Of a DNA stretch of 50,000 nt, positions 31,928 to 41,439 are shown piece by piece. Source of the DNA: Theodoxus fluviatilis (lineage: Eukaryota; Mollusca; Gastropoda; Cycloneritida; Neritidae); NCBI GenBank assembly GCA_034096865.1, contig JAWQFJ010001793.1:62580-112579 (forward strand), in the 5' to 3' direction. The position numbers and the translations under genes are program-made. The notes below the pieces were generated by a model, which was not told the origin of the DNA, ran no database searches, and worked only from the letters and a program-made list of their open reading frames with translations. Each line of letters begins with the position of its first letter. The stretch's first letter is position 1.

Positions 31928-32944
31928 TTATATGTATTTTTCATAAAGTGTTTTATAATCCTCTTTGCTAATGATGTTACTGTTTAACAGCTTTGTGAGG
32001 ATATCTACTATTTCATTAGTAACATGCTTGGATTTGTTTCCTGCTTCTACACTTCCAGTCAATACAGCCAGTCTGTTGGCCAAGTCATCTGGTGTACAAC
32101 CCTCTACAGATTTTACCACTCTTGTGAATTTCATGGACCTTTGGTTAAGAGGTAATCCAGAGAGTTCTACCAACTTTTTAAAGGTTGTAAGAGCTGCTGG
32201 GCTGTACTGCTTCTTAGAGTTAAACCTTTTATGAATTAGTTCTATGAAATCATAGTCAACTGGTTTGCTAGGTACCTTTTTGTCATCTTTAAATGCAACT
32301 AGCTTCATTTGAGACAGCTGTGTTGGGTCAATCTTAAGATTTCCAAACATGAAGTCTTTTGTTAATTTGTATGGATGCCTTGGCAGGCCAGTTCCAAGCA
32401 TTTTCTTTGAAGAAGCTTTAGGCTTTTTAATTACTGCATATTCATTAATGACACTATTAATTCGTTTTCTGTATATTTGCAAATTAGTTAGGTCACACTG
32501 AATAGCTTCCTTTTCTTGCTGAGATTTTTTCTTTTTTCCTCCTTTTTTACTGCCCAGTTGTTTAATAAAATCCAAAGATTTGTCGTTTAAAAGCTTTAAG
32601 CTCTCCAAAAGAGTATCTCCTGAGGTAGCCGATAATGTGGAAGAAAGTTTTGGGAGCTTGTAATATTCCAACACATTAGGATCAATTTCTGCATCCAGGT
32701 TAATATTTACAGCCTCTTCAAGTGGAGGCAAAGGTGGTAAAGCTGGAAGGGCGGGCAAAGACTGTAGAGGCATTTGAACTGCTTCTACAATGGGTTGAGT
32801 GAAAGGCTGTACCACATCTCTTTAAAACTCTTCCTTGGCAACTTTTGTTGCAGCCACTTTTTCTTTGTTTACCTCTCGTACTGTTAAGTATTTCTTGATG
32901 AGCTCATGTTGCTTATTTACCGTTTGTATATTTTCAAAACTCAT
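31928..32944 (-). pseudogene. Lysine-rich virus-like protein of unknown function
   Basis: The best start is ATG at 32,944-32,942, giving a frame of 40 codons that begins MSFENIQTVNKQHELI, then a TAA at 32,824-32,822. The same frame stays open after it to a stop at 31,928, about 338 codons in all. The C-terminal ~295 codons hold a proline-rich stretch (SLPALPALPPLPPLEEA), a lysine-rich patch (KKGGKKKKSQ), GTGLPRHPYKLTKDF and a helical C-terminus. I do not recognise the family. It lies between ATPase and structural genes, with only 12 bases to the next gene, so a capsid-associated or core protein is plausible. The TAA is a substitution-type stop inside a long open frame and suggests inactivation, unless translation starts downstream. 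Confidence 0.55.
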
Positions 32945-32985
32945 TGCAATAATTTACATTATATATAAATGCAAGATAAATTTAA

Positions 32986-34628
32986 TTAATGCATTTTGTT
33001 GTAAAAGCAATCAAACTCTTTTTGACTCACATGCGAAGCAAAAGTGAGTCTATGTACTCACCCATTTTGTCCGTCCGGGCATCCGGGCGTCCGGGCGTCC
33101 GGGCGTCCAAAAACTTTCACGTCAAATTTTTCTCAGACACTATTAAGTCTATCAATACCAAATGTGGCATGATGGTGTATGATGATAAGGCCTCAAAAGA
33201 CGTACATAGTGACTTGACCTTGCTTCAAGGTCAAGGTCGCAGGGGCCATAAATGTTGTCTAAAAAACAGTCATTTTTCACATTTTCTCAATTTTCTCTGA
33301 AGTGTTTGAGATTGGGTACCTCACCTATATATGATACATAGGCCAAATTAAGCCATATCTTTTGATACCAATTTGGTTGACCTTGCTTCAAGGTCATGGT
33401 TACAGGAGCTCTTCAAAGTTGGATTATATACATATTTTGAAGTGACCTTGACCCTGAACTATGGATAATAACTGTTTTAAACTTAATAATTATGTGGGGC
33501 ACATGCTATACTTTAATCATGAGACACATTTGGTCACATATCCACAAGGTCAAGGTCACTTTGACCCTTATGAAATGTGACCAAAATGGGGTAGTGAACC
33601 ACTAAAAGTGACCATATCTCATGGTAGAAAGTGCCATTGTGCTTCCTATGTCTTGAATTAACAGCTTTGTGTTGCATGATCTTGGATGACCTTGACCTTG
33701 GGTCAAGGCCACATGTAATTTGGTTGGAAAAATGTGTAAAGCATTTCTTAGTGTATGATGTCATTGGTAGGTTTAGTTGTTTGACCTTGACCTTGAAGGT
33801 CATATGAAAGTCAAGGTCATGTAAAGATCAATATCATGTAAAGGTCAAGGTCAAGCATGTGAGTCGTATGGGCTTTGCCATTCTTGTCTATACATTTCTG
33901 GAGGTAGTCTTGCTGTTTTGTCCAAAACCATGAATGAAGAAGGTTCTGCTGTGGCTGCATGATACACCTGAACAAACTCATCTGAAGTAATCCCAGCACT
34001 GTGGTCTTGAGCTATACATCTCACATCCTTATTGTCCAGCCCGCTAAACAACACAAAACACTTAGTGTTTCTTCGAATATATTTAGGAACATCATAGTGG
34101 GACTGGCACAGATACAAGCAATTAGTTTTTGTTTCTGCTTAGACTAAAGTATTCTTTTACAGGAGTCATGTTGTCTAACTTGAGGTCATCAAATATGACT
34201 ACCTTTTGATCAATGTCATCAAGGTCTTCAACTGGTTCAACATCTTCACACAATGTAAAGGTAGTGCTACGTTTGCCATTCTCTAGGAGCCTCATAAAGC
34301 AATTCTTGAACAAGTCCAACAATCCTGAGTTACCACAAGACAGCTCTTTTATTTGCTTAAGCAGATTTGTTGTACTTTTCTTGGATTTGGCTGGATCAAA
34401 TTCATGAACACACTCATAGAAATCTTGCAGTAGTTGGTATTTCTCTTGTTGAGGAATTAAGGTGTGAATGACAATCTGGTCTGCATTAAAATACTTTAAT
34501 ATTAAGTTCACCAGGACATTAGTTTTCCCCTGGCCTATGGGTCCCACCAACATGTAGTGGCAATCTGGAATGAGAAAATGGTGTTTTACTTGAGGGTCAT
34601 GACATGTATCACAATTTATAATATTCAT
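32986..34628 (-). pseudogene. Polinton/adintovirus-type DNA-packaging ATPase (FtsK-HerA, A32-like)
   Basis: The motor that would pump DNA into capsids. It starts MNIINCDTCHDPQ at 34,628. Walker A is GPIGQGKTN (about residues 29-37) and Walker B is VVIFDDL (about residues 143-149), followed by YFSLSRN and then, in a shifted frame, LYLCQSHYDVPKYIRRN, LFSGLDNKD, a DH(S)AG segment and FMVLDK. This order matches packaging ATPases of Polintons, adintoviruses and related viruses. Two lesions are visible: a one-base frameshift at the T5 run 34,126-34,130, and insertion of AGGTCA-rich copy C (33,024-33,886) near the C-terminus. The native stop appears to be 32,988-32,986. The length without the insertion, about 250 residues, is normal. 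It is divergent from the fibre-like gene, whose start is 22 bases away. Confidence 0.85.
33024..33886. mobile_element. AGGTCA-rich transposable element, copy C
   Basis: Same ends and orientation as copies A and B, slightly more diverged, with a short extra AAGATCAATATCATGT segment near the right end and a deletion around 33,640. It is inserted in the last codons of the ATPase gene. Confidence 0.9.
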
Positions 34629-34650
34629 TTATAGTATAATAATATAAAAA
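34629..34650. promoter_or_regulatory. 22-bp AT-only divergent intergenic spacer
   Basis: Only 22 bases, nearly all A and T (TATAGTATAATAATATAAAA), separate the ATG of the ATPase (minus) from the ATG of the fibre-like gene (plus). TATA-like elements are present on both strands, but the gap is too short for a standard pol II TATA-initiator layout, so promoters must overlap the coding regions or use a viral-type initiation. Confidence 0.4.
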
Positions 34651-35410
34651 ATGGATTACACAAAGTTTGCAACAATGTTAGGTCAACAACCCACTGAACA
34701 TTTTACTCCAAACATTGCTGGAGCACTTCAAAATTACGTCCCTTTGTCTGGTGGAGAGCTTACAGGAAGCATACATATGGGTAATAACAAGACATTTTCA
34801 TTATGTGACCCCACAGGAGATAAACAAGCCGCAAATAAACAGTATGTAGACTCAAGGTTGTCTTCTCTTGCAGAGTCAGCAACAACCACGTTCTCAACGT
34901 TGATGGAAGAAACAAGATGAAAGAAAATTTGGATTTAGATGGCAAAAAACTCGTGAATGTAGCTGAGCCAACTGAACAAGCAGATGCAGCAACTAAGTCT
35001 TATGTTGACTCGAAAACAGGCTTTGATGGTGACATGAAAGCAAAAAAGATAGTTAACATAGGAGCCCCCACTGATGCAGCTACCAAAAAGAATGTAGACG
35101 ATGAAGGCCCCAAATGACTATCAGTCATTGAGGGTAACACAGACTCAGAGCATAAATTTCTCAGAAAAGTTATTTTTAAAAACTCTGATGTGGTTGAAAA
35201 AGGCAGAAAAACCGTTGAAGTAACTCCAAAGCTGAAAGTTGGTGACCATCTTACCTCAGAAGTACTTTTAAAGCCTCCTTTAAGGGTAGAAATAGTGAAT
35301 GATAAGTTTTATCTCTCTAGTCATCTAGAAGGATACTTAAAACACAAAGGGCATGTCATTTATGACACTACTGAAATAAATGACGAAACTAATTTAATAG
35401 AAGACAAATA
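34651..35410 (+). pseudogene. Phage-tail-fibre-like protein, broken
   Basis: Starts MDYTKFATMLGQQPTEHF. It holds three copies of a repeat seen in phage tail-fibre and trimeric adhesin proteins: a glycine-polar turn, a short strand, then a P-x(4,6)-A-A-x-K-x-Y/N-V-D motif (TGDKQAANKQYVDS, EQADAATKSYVDS and DAATKKNVDD). Lesions are a frame change near 34,917, where the first frame ends and the second begins with the overlapping ATGA, and a TGA at 35,115-35,117. The second frame then stays open through LKVGDHLTSEVLL and a final HLEGYLKHKGHVIYD region until the 35-bp repeats at 35,411, which probably replaced the 3' end. By analogy it would form a trimeric spike on the particle. The role is inferred from repeats only. 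Confidence 0.6.
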
Positions 35411-35556
35411 TTATCCCTCCAGGTTTACTGGAGGTCCTACAGACTTTATCCCTCCAAGTTTACTGGAGGTCCTACAGACTTTATCCCTCCAGGTTTACTG
35501 GAGGTCCTACAGACTTTATCCTTCCAGGTTTACTGGAGGTCCTACAGACTTTATTT
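35411..35556. repeat. 35-bp tandem repeat with internal palindrome (4 copies)
   Basis: Four units, each carrying CCTCCAGGTTTACTGGAGG: 7-bp perfect arms around GTTTA (one unit has CAAGTTTAC and one has CTTCCAG, weakening the stem). The period is 35 bases with TCCTACAGACTTTAT between hairpins. Confidence 0.93.
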
Positions 35557-35885
35557 GTGTGTCTGTCTGTCTGTCCCGACTTAACGGCTTATATCTCAAG
35601 AACTACTCCACGGATTTCCTTGACATTTTGCACACTAACTGGAAGTTAGGTCCGATTGAATGTATCAAATTTTCAGAATCGAGGCTTGAAGAGAAAGTGG
35701 TTTTTTAAGGTCGTACACTCGACAGCGCCTCCCCAAATACTCGATTCATGGAATGGCCAAATTGCAAAATGTGTGACGTCATCAACAACGTGACGTCATT
35801 TGCGAGTAGAGTTTTGATAAGGATGAATTTCGAGAACATTGGTGAAAGGATAAAGAAGGATTTTTTACGATGCAAGTAGTCAGTT
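35557..35885. repeat. ~320-bp dispersed repeat, copy 1
   Basis: A CTGT microsatellite followed by CCCGACTTAACGGC, AACTACTCCACGGATTTCC and two TGACGTCA palindromes 19 bases apart. About 93% identical, same orientation, to 37,175-37,508. Confidence 0.92.
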
Positions 35886-35889
35886 GATG

Positions 35890-36245
35890 GAATGGCGACC
35901 CACTCCACATCCACATCCCTTTCTCGCTGTATCTCGCGTGGTAACAGTTGCAAGCGCCAAAATGGCTTCCGAATGAACGCCGACTAACTCGTTGCATTGT
36001 ATTCTGGACAGCATTTGTGTCTCATTTTTGCCAGACAGTGAGAAGATTTCTCAGACTGTGATAGACAGGGGTATGAATAAATACTACTCATGTTATTTAG
36101 ACGAAATTAAGATCTATTACCAAGCGGATTAAACGGTAGAGGTGACAGCTCGGTGCTTCACTCTTCAGATCAATGCAGGAAAAATTAAGCAGCACATTAT
36201 GTATCGACTTTCTTTCCATCTTGACGCAGCTAAGCAGAAGATCAA
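35890..36245. other. Unassigned stretch
   Basis: No gene or repeat supported between the dispersed repeat and the foldback element. Confidence 0.5.
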
Positions 36246-36786
36246 CCATCCTCATTGCTCGTGCAAGGCTGGGTAAGTGTTGTTGGTTTTTTAATCATGT
36301 ATCTGTTACGTGTTTGATGGAGTAAGCTAAGCTCGTATTCCAAAATTTTATAACCTACACTTGAAGTGTGTGTGGAGCCAAAAAGCTTGCGGAACTGTCC
36401 TTCGCACTGACTGTCCTATGCACGGACTGTCCTTTGCATTAATTGTCCTTCACACTGACTGTTCTATGCACTGACTGTCCGATGCACTGACTGTCCTATG
36501 CACTTTCACACTGACCAGTGCACAGAATGACCGGCATGTGACCGAAGCACTGGTGAGCGCGACATTGTCAGTGTGAAGGACAGTTAATGCAAAGGACAGT
36601 CCGTGCATAGGACAGTCAGTGCAAAGGACAGTTGCGCAAGCTTTTTGGATCCACACACAACACTTCAGCAGTAGGTTCTACAATTTTGGAATGCGAGCTT
36701 AGGTTACTCCATCAAACGCGTAACAGATAAACGATTAAAAAAAACAACACTTATTGTTATACAGCCTTGCAGGAGCAATGAGCAAT
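36246..36786. mobile_element. Foldback (long terminal inverted repeat) element
   Basis: The left arm (about 36,246-36,480) and right arm (about 36,560-36,786) are reverse complements at roughly 85-90% identity, from CTCATTGCTCGTGCAAGGCT through TTTGATGGAGTAA and AGCTTGCGGAACTGTCC. The inner parts carry tandem ~18-bp motifs TGCACTGACTGTCC. There is no coding capacity. The arms nearly meet, so the single strand could fold over about 230 bp. Confidence 0.9.
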
Positions 36787-36919
36787 TATGTTCAATTTCA
36801 AATGCAGATCTGAGACTCACCCCCGCACAGACTCCTTTGCTTTTATTCAGCCGGATGAGATTTAGCTGCTCGTGTGGCCACGGAAAAGAACGTTATAAAT
36901 ACTTTACAATCACTCTGTC

Positions 36920-37120
36920 GTATCAATTTTCTATTGGCTCAGCTGGTAGAGCGTTTGTCTCTTGGTCATGCATGGCCAGATTCGATTCTGCGCTGAAACT
37001 TTTTTTTCTCTCTTTTTTCGAGAGGCTGTGGGTTCAAACCCAACCTGGTTTTTTGTGTTTGTGTGTGTGTGTGTGTTTTCCCCCTCTTTTCTCGAGAGGT
37101 TGCGGGTCCGAACCTGATAT
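36920..37120 (+). mobile_element. tRNA-like / SINE-derived sequence
   Basis: TGGCTCAGCTGGTAGAGCG (36,936-36,954) is a good D-arm/A-box match, with an anticodon-like CTCTTGG and a degenerate B box AGATTCGATTCTG about 22 bases later, followed by TTTTTTTT (a pol III stop). Two further T-arm-like segments follow, GTGGGTTCAAACCCAAC (37,028-37,044) and GCGGGTCCGAACCTG (about 37,101-37,115), each after a CGAGAGG motif. A rearranged tRNA-derived SINE is more likely than a functional tRNA, because the anticodon and acceptor stems do not pair. Confidence 0.55.
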
Positions 37121-37174
37121 ATATAAAAAATTAATATATATGCCAAAACCTGGAGGTTCAGCGCCAGCGGTTTT

Positions 37175-37508
37175 TATCTGTCTGTCTGTCTGTCTGTCTG
37201 TCCCGACTCAACGGCGGATTTCTCAAAAACTACTCCACGGATTTCCTTGACATTTTGCACACAAACTGGAAGTTCGGTCCGAATGAATGTATCAAATTTT
37301 CAGAATCGAGGCTTGAACAAAAAGTGGGTTTTTAAGGTCGTACACTCGACAGCACCTCCCCAAATACTCCATTCATGGAATGGCGAAATTGCGAAATGTG
37401 TGACGTCATCAATAACGTGACGTCATTTGCGAGGAGATTTTTAAGGAGAATAAATTTCGAGAACATTGGTGAAAGGAGAAAGAAGGATTTTTTACGATTC
37501 AAGTAGTC
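37175..37508. repeat. ~320-bp dispersed repeat, copy 2
   Basis: Direct copy of 35,557-35,885 with a CTGT tract at its start and the same two TGACGTCA sites (CGTGACGTCATTTGCGAG near the end). It ends just before the arylsulfatase-like exon. Confidence 0.92.
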
Positions 37509-37543
37509 ATGCCAACTCAGTGAGTGTGATTTATTTTTGCCAG

Positions 37544-37796
37544 GCTACTTGACTGGCAGTAAGGACTACTACACCCATACGACGTGTGACATAAACCACA
37601 TAAAAAACTACACGGAATCGTCTGACAAGGCGTTTTGAGCTGGTGCGGCCTTGACCTTCATGCAAATGAAGCCGCAGTCTGGAACCTGAATTCTAGCTAC
37701 TCCACGACTATATTCACTGAGCGAGCCATCGACGTCATCAACCAGCACGACCCGTCCAAGGCCAGAGACTGGACTGTGTCAAGTCTCCTGCAGTAG
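37544..37796 (+). pseudogene. Arylsulfatase B-like exon fragment with frameshift
   Basis: After an acceptor-like TTTTTGCCAG (37,534-37,543), the frame encodes YLTGSKDYYTH, then (frame shifted by one base near 37,630-37,636) WCGLDLHANE, YSTTIFTERAIDVINQHDPS. Animal arylsulfatases B/I/J, lysosomal or secreted sulfate-ester hydrolases, have this order: GYLTG-x-DYY-H, C-x-LD, YST-x-x-FT-x-RAI and HDPSKPLFLYL. Here similarity stops after DPSKA and a stop follows at 37,794. The catalytic Cys-x-Pro-x-Arg region lies earlier in the protein and is not in the window. The frameshift may be a real lesion or a base error next to a T4 run. A GT donor at the expected exon end is not evident. Either a pseudogene fragment or an exon whose downstream intron holds the 57-bp array. 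Confidence 0.7.
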
Positions 37797-40259
37797 ATGT
37801 GTAATCAGTTGTACGAGAGAGAGTAAAGTGGCTTGTGACAATGAGACAGGAGGTTTGCTGGCATATGTTTCGAGGGAGAGTGACGTGGCTTGTGACACTG
37901 AGACAGGAGGTTTGCTGGCATACGTTTCGAGGGTGAGTGAAGTGGCTTGTGACACTAAGATAGGAGGTTTGCTGGCATATGTTTCAAGGGAGAGTGAAGT
38001 GGCTTGTGACACTGAGACAGGAGGTTTGCTGGCATATGTTTCGAGGGAGAGTGAAGTGGCTTGTGACACTAAGAAAGGAGGTTTGCTTGTATATGTTTCG
38101 AGGGAGAGTGAAGTGGCTTGTGACACTGAGACAGGAGGTTTGCTGGCATATGTTTCGAGGGAGAGTGATATGGCTTGTGGCACTGAGACAGGAGGTTTGC
38201 TGGCATATGTTTCGAGGGAGAGTGAAGTGACTTGTGACAATGAGACAGGAGGTTTGCTGGCATATGTTTCGAGGGAGAGTGAAGTGGCTTGTGACCCTGA
38301 GACAGGAGGTTTGCTGGCATATGTTTCGAGGGAGAGTGAAGTGGCTTGTGACACTGAGACAGGAGGTTTGCTGGCATATGTTTGAGGGAGAGTGAAGTGG
38401 CTTGTGACACTGAGACAGGAGGTTTGCTGGCATATGTTTCAAAAGAGAGTGAAGTGGCTTGTGACATTAAGACAGGAGGTTTGCTGGCATATGTTTCGAG
38501 GAAGAGTGAAGCGGCTTGTGACACTGAGACAGGAGGTTTGCTGGCATATGTTTCGAGGGAGAGTGAAGTGGCTTGTGACACTGAGACAGGAGGTTTGCTG
38601 GCATATGTTTCGAGGGAGAGTGAAGTGGCTTGTGGCACTGAGACAGGAGGTTTGCTGGCATATGTTTCGAGGGGGAGTGAAGTGGATTGTGGCACTGAGA
38701 CAGGAGGTTTGATGGCATATGTTTCGAGGGAGAGTGAAGTGGCTTGTGACACTGAGAAAGGAGGTTTGCTGGGATATGTTTCGAGTTAGAGTGAAGTGGC
38801 TTGTGACACTGAGACAGGAGGTTTGCTGGCATATGTTTCGAGTTAGAGTAAAGTGGCTTGTGACACTGAGACAGGAGGTTTCCTGGCATTTGTTTCGAGG
38901 GAGAGTGAAGTGGCTTGTGACACTTAGACAGGAGATTTGCTGGCATATGTTCCGATGGAGAGTGAAGTGGCTTGTGGCACTGAGACAGGAGGTTTGCTGG
39001 CATATGTTTCGAGGGAGAGTGAAGTGGCTTGTGACACTAAGATAGGAGGTTTGCTGGCATATGTTTCGAGGGAGAGTAAAGTGGCATGTGACACTGAGAC
39101 AGGAGGTTTGCTGGCATATGTTTTGAGTTAGAGTGAAGTGGCTTGTGACACTGAGACAGGAGGTTTGCTGGCATTTGTTTCGAGGGAGAGTGAAGTGGCT
39201 TGTGACACTTAGGAGATTTGCTGGCATATGTTTCGATGGAGAGTGAAGTGGCTTGTGGCACTGAGACAGGAGGTTTGCTGGCATATGTTTCGAGGGAGAG
39301 TGAAGTGGCTTGTGACACTGAGACAGTAGGTTTGCTGGCATATGGTTCGAGGGAGAGTGACGTGGCATGTGACACTGAGACAGGAGGTTTGCTGGCATAT
39401 GTTTCGAGGGAGAGTGAAGTGGCTTGTGACACTGAGACAGGATATTTGCTGGCATATGTTTCGAGGGAGAGTGAAGTGGCTTGTGACAATGAGACAGGAG
39501 GTTTGCTGGCATATGTTTCGAGGGAGAGTGAAGTGGCTTGTGACACTGAGACAGGAGGTTTGCTGGCATATGTTTCGAGGGAGAGTGAAGTGGCTTGTGA
39601 CAATGAGACAGGAGGTTTGCTGGCATATGTTTCAAGGGAGAGTGAAGTGGCTTGTGACACTGAGACAGGAGGTTTGCTGGCATAGGTTTCGAGGGAGAGT
39701 GAAGTGGCTTGTGGCACTAGACAGGAGGTTTGCAGGCATATGTTTCGAGGGAAAGTGAAGTGGCTTGTGACACTGAGACAAGAAGTTTGCAGGCATATGT
39801 TTCGAGGGAGAGTGAAGTGGCTTGTAACACTGAGACAGGAAGTTTGCTGGCATATGTTTCGAGGGAGAGTGAAGTGGCTTGTGACACTGAGACAGAAGGT
39901 TTGCTGGCATTTGTTTCGAGGGAGTGTGAGGTGGCTTGTGACACTGAGACAGGAGGTTTGCTGGCATATGTTTCGAGGGACAGTGAAGTGGCTTGTGACA
40001 CTGAGACAGGAGGTTTGCTGGCATATGTTTCGATGGAGAGTGAAGTGGCTTGTGGCACTGAGACAGGAGGTTTGCTGGCATATGTTTCGAGGGAGAGTGA
40101 AGTTGTTTGTGGCACTAAACAGGAGGTTTGCTGGCATATGTTTCGAGGGAGAGTGAAGCGGCTTGTGACACTGAGACAGAAGGTTTGCTGACATATGTTT
40201 CGAAGAAACGTGAAGTGGCTTGTGACACTGAGACAGAAGGTTTGCAGGCATATGTTTCG

Positions 40260-40735
40260 AGGGAGAGTGAAGTGGCTTGTGACACTGAAACAGGAGGTTT
40301 GCTGGCATATGTTTCGAGGGAGAGTGAAGTGGCTTGTGACACTGAGGCAGGAGGTTTGCTGGCATATGTTTCGAGGGAGAGTGAAGTGGCTTGTGACACT
40401 GAGACAGAAGGTTTGCTAGCATATGTTTCGAGGGAGAGTGATGTGGCTTGTGACACTGAGACAGGAGGTTTGTTGGCATATGTTTCGAGGGAGAGTGAAG
40501 TGGCTTGTGACACTAAGACAGGAGGTTTGCTGGCATATGTTTCGAGGGAGAGTGAAGTGGCTTGTGACACTGAAACAGGAGGTTTGCTGGCATATGTTTC
40601 GAGGGAGAGTGAAGTGGCTTGTGACACTGAGGCAGGAGGTTTGCTGGCATATGTTTCGAGGGAGAGTGAAGTGGCTTGTGACACTGAGACAGAAGGTTTG
40701 CTAGCATATGTTTCGAGGGAGAGTGAAGTGGCTTG
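40260..40735. repeat. Five-unit (285-bp) higher-order repeat within the 57-bp array
   Basis: The variant series CTGAAACAGG, CTGAGGCAGG and CAGAAGGTTTGCTAGC at 40,283-40,420 recurs exactly 285 bases later. Confidence 0.85.
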
Positions 40736-41439
40736 TGACACTGAGACAGGAGGTTTGCTGGCATATGTTTCGAGGGAGAGTGAAGTGGCTTGTGACACTG
40801 AGACAGGAGGTTTGCTGGCATATGTTTCGAGGGAGAGTGAAGTGGCTTGTGACACTGAGACAGGAGGTTTGCTGGCATAGGTTTCGAGGGAGAGTGAAGT
40901 AGCTTGTGGCACTGAAAGAGGAGGTTTGCTGGCATATGTTTCGAGGGAGAGTGAAGTGGCTTATGCACTGAGACAGGAGGTTTGCTGGCATATGTTTCGA
41001 GGGAGAGTGAAGTGGTTTGTGACACTGAGACAGGAGGTTTGCTGGCATATGTTTGGAAAGAGAGTGAAGTGGCTTGTGACAATGAGACAGGAGGTTTGCT
41101 GGCATATGTTTCAAGGGAGAGTGAAGTGGCTCTTGACACTGAGACAGGAGGTTTGCTGGCATATGTTTCGAGGGAGAGTGAAGTGGCTTGTGACACTGAG
41201 ACAGGAGGTTTGCTTGCATATGTTTCGAGGGAGAGTGAAGTGGCCTGTGCCACTGAGACAGGAGGTTTGCTGGCATATGTTTCGAGGGAGAGTGAAGTGG
41301 CTTGTGACACTGAGACAGGAGATTTGCTGGCATATGTTTCGAGGGAGAGTGAAGTGGATTGTGACACTGAGACAGGAGGTTTGCTGGCATATGTTTCGAG
41401 GGAGAGTAAAGTGGCTTGTGGCACTGAGACAGGAGATTT

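Larger units (their letters stand above)
27409..35410. mobile_element. Decayed Polinton/adintovirus-like element
   Basis: A block of virus-type genes: on the minus strand, from right to left, packaging ATPase, lysine-rich protein, two paralogous structural-type proteins and a small pVI-like protein; on the plus strand, a divergent tail-fibre-like gene. The ATPase is of the type found in Polinton/Maverick elements and adintoviruses. No polymerase B, integrase, protease or major capsid gene is visible and no terminal inverted repeats were found, so only part of the element is present. The genes carry frameshifts and in-frame stops, and four transposable elements are inserted in them. Confidence 0.75.

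Noticed and set aside
36936..37005. Functional tRNA gene
   Set aside because: The D-arm and B-box resemblance is good, but the anticodon and acceptor stems do not pair and further tRNA-like pieces follow, so a SINE-derived relic is more likely.
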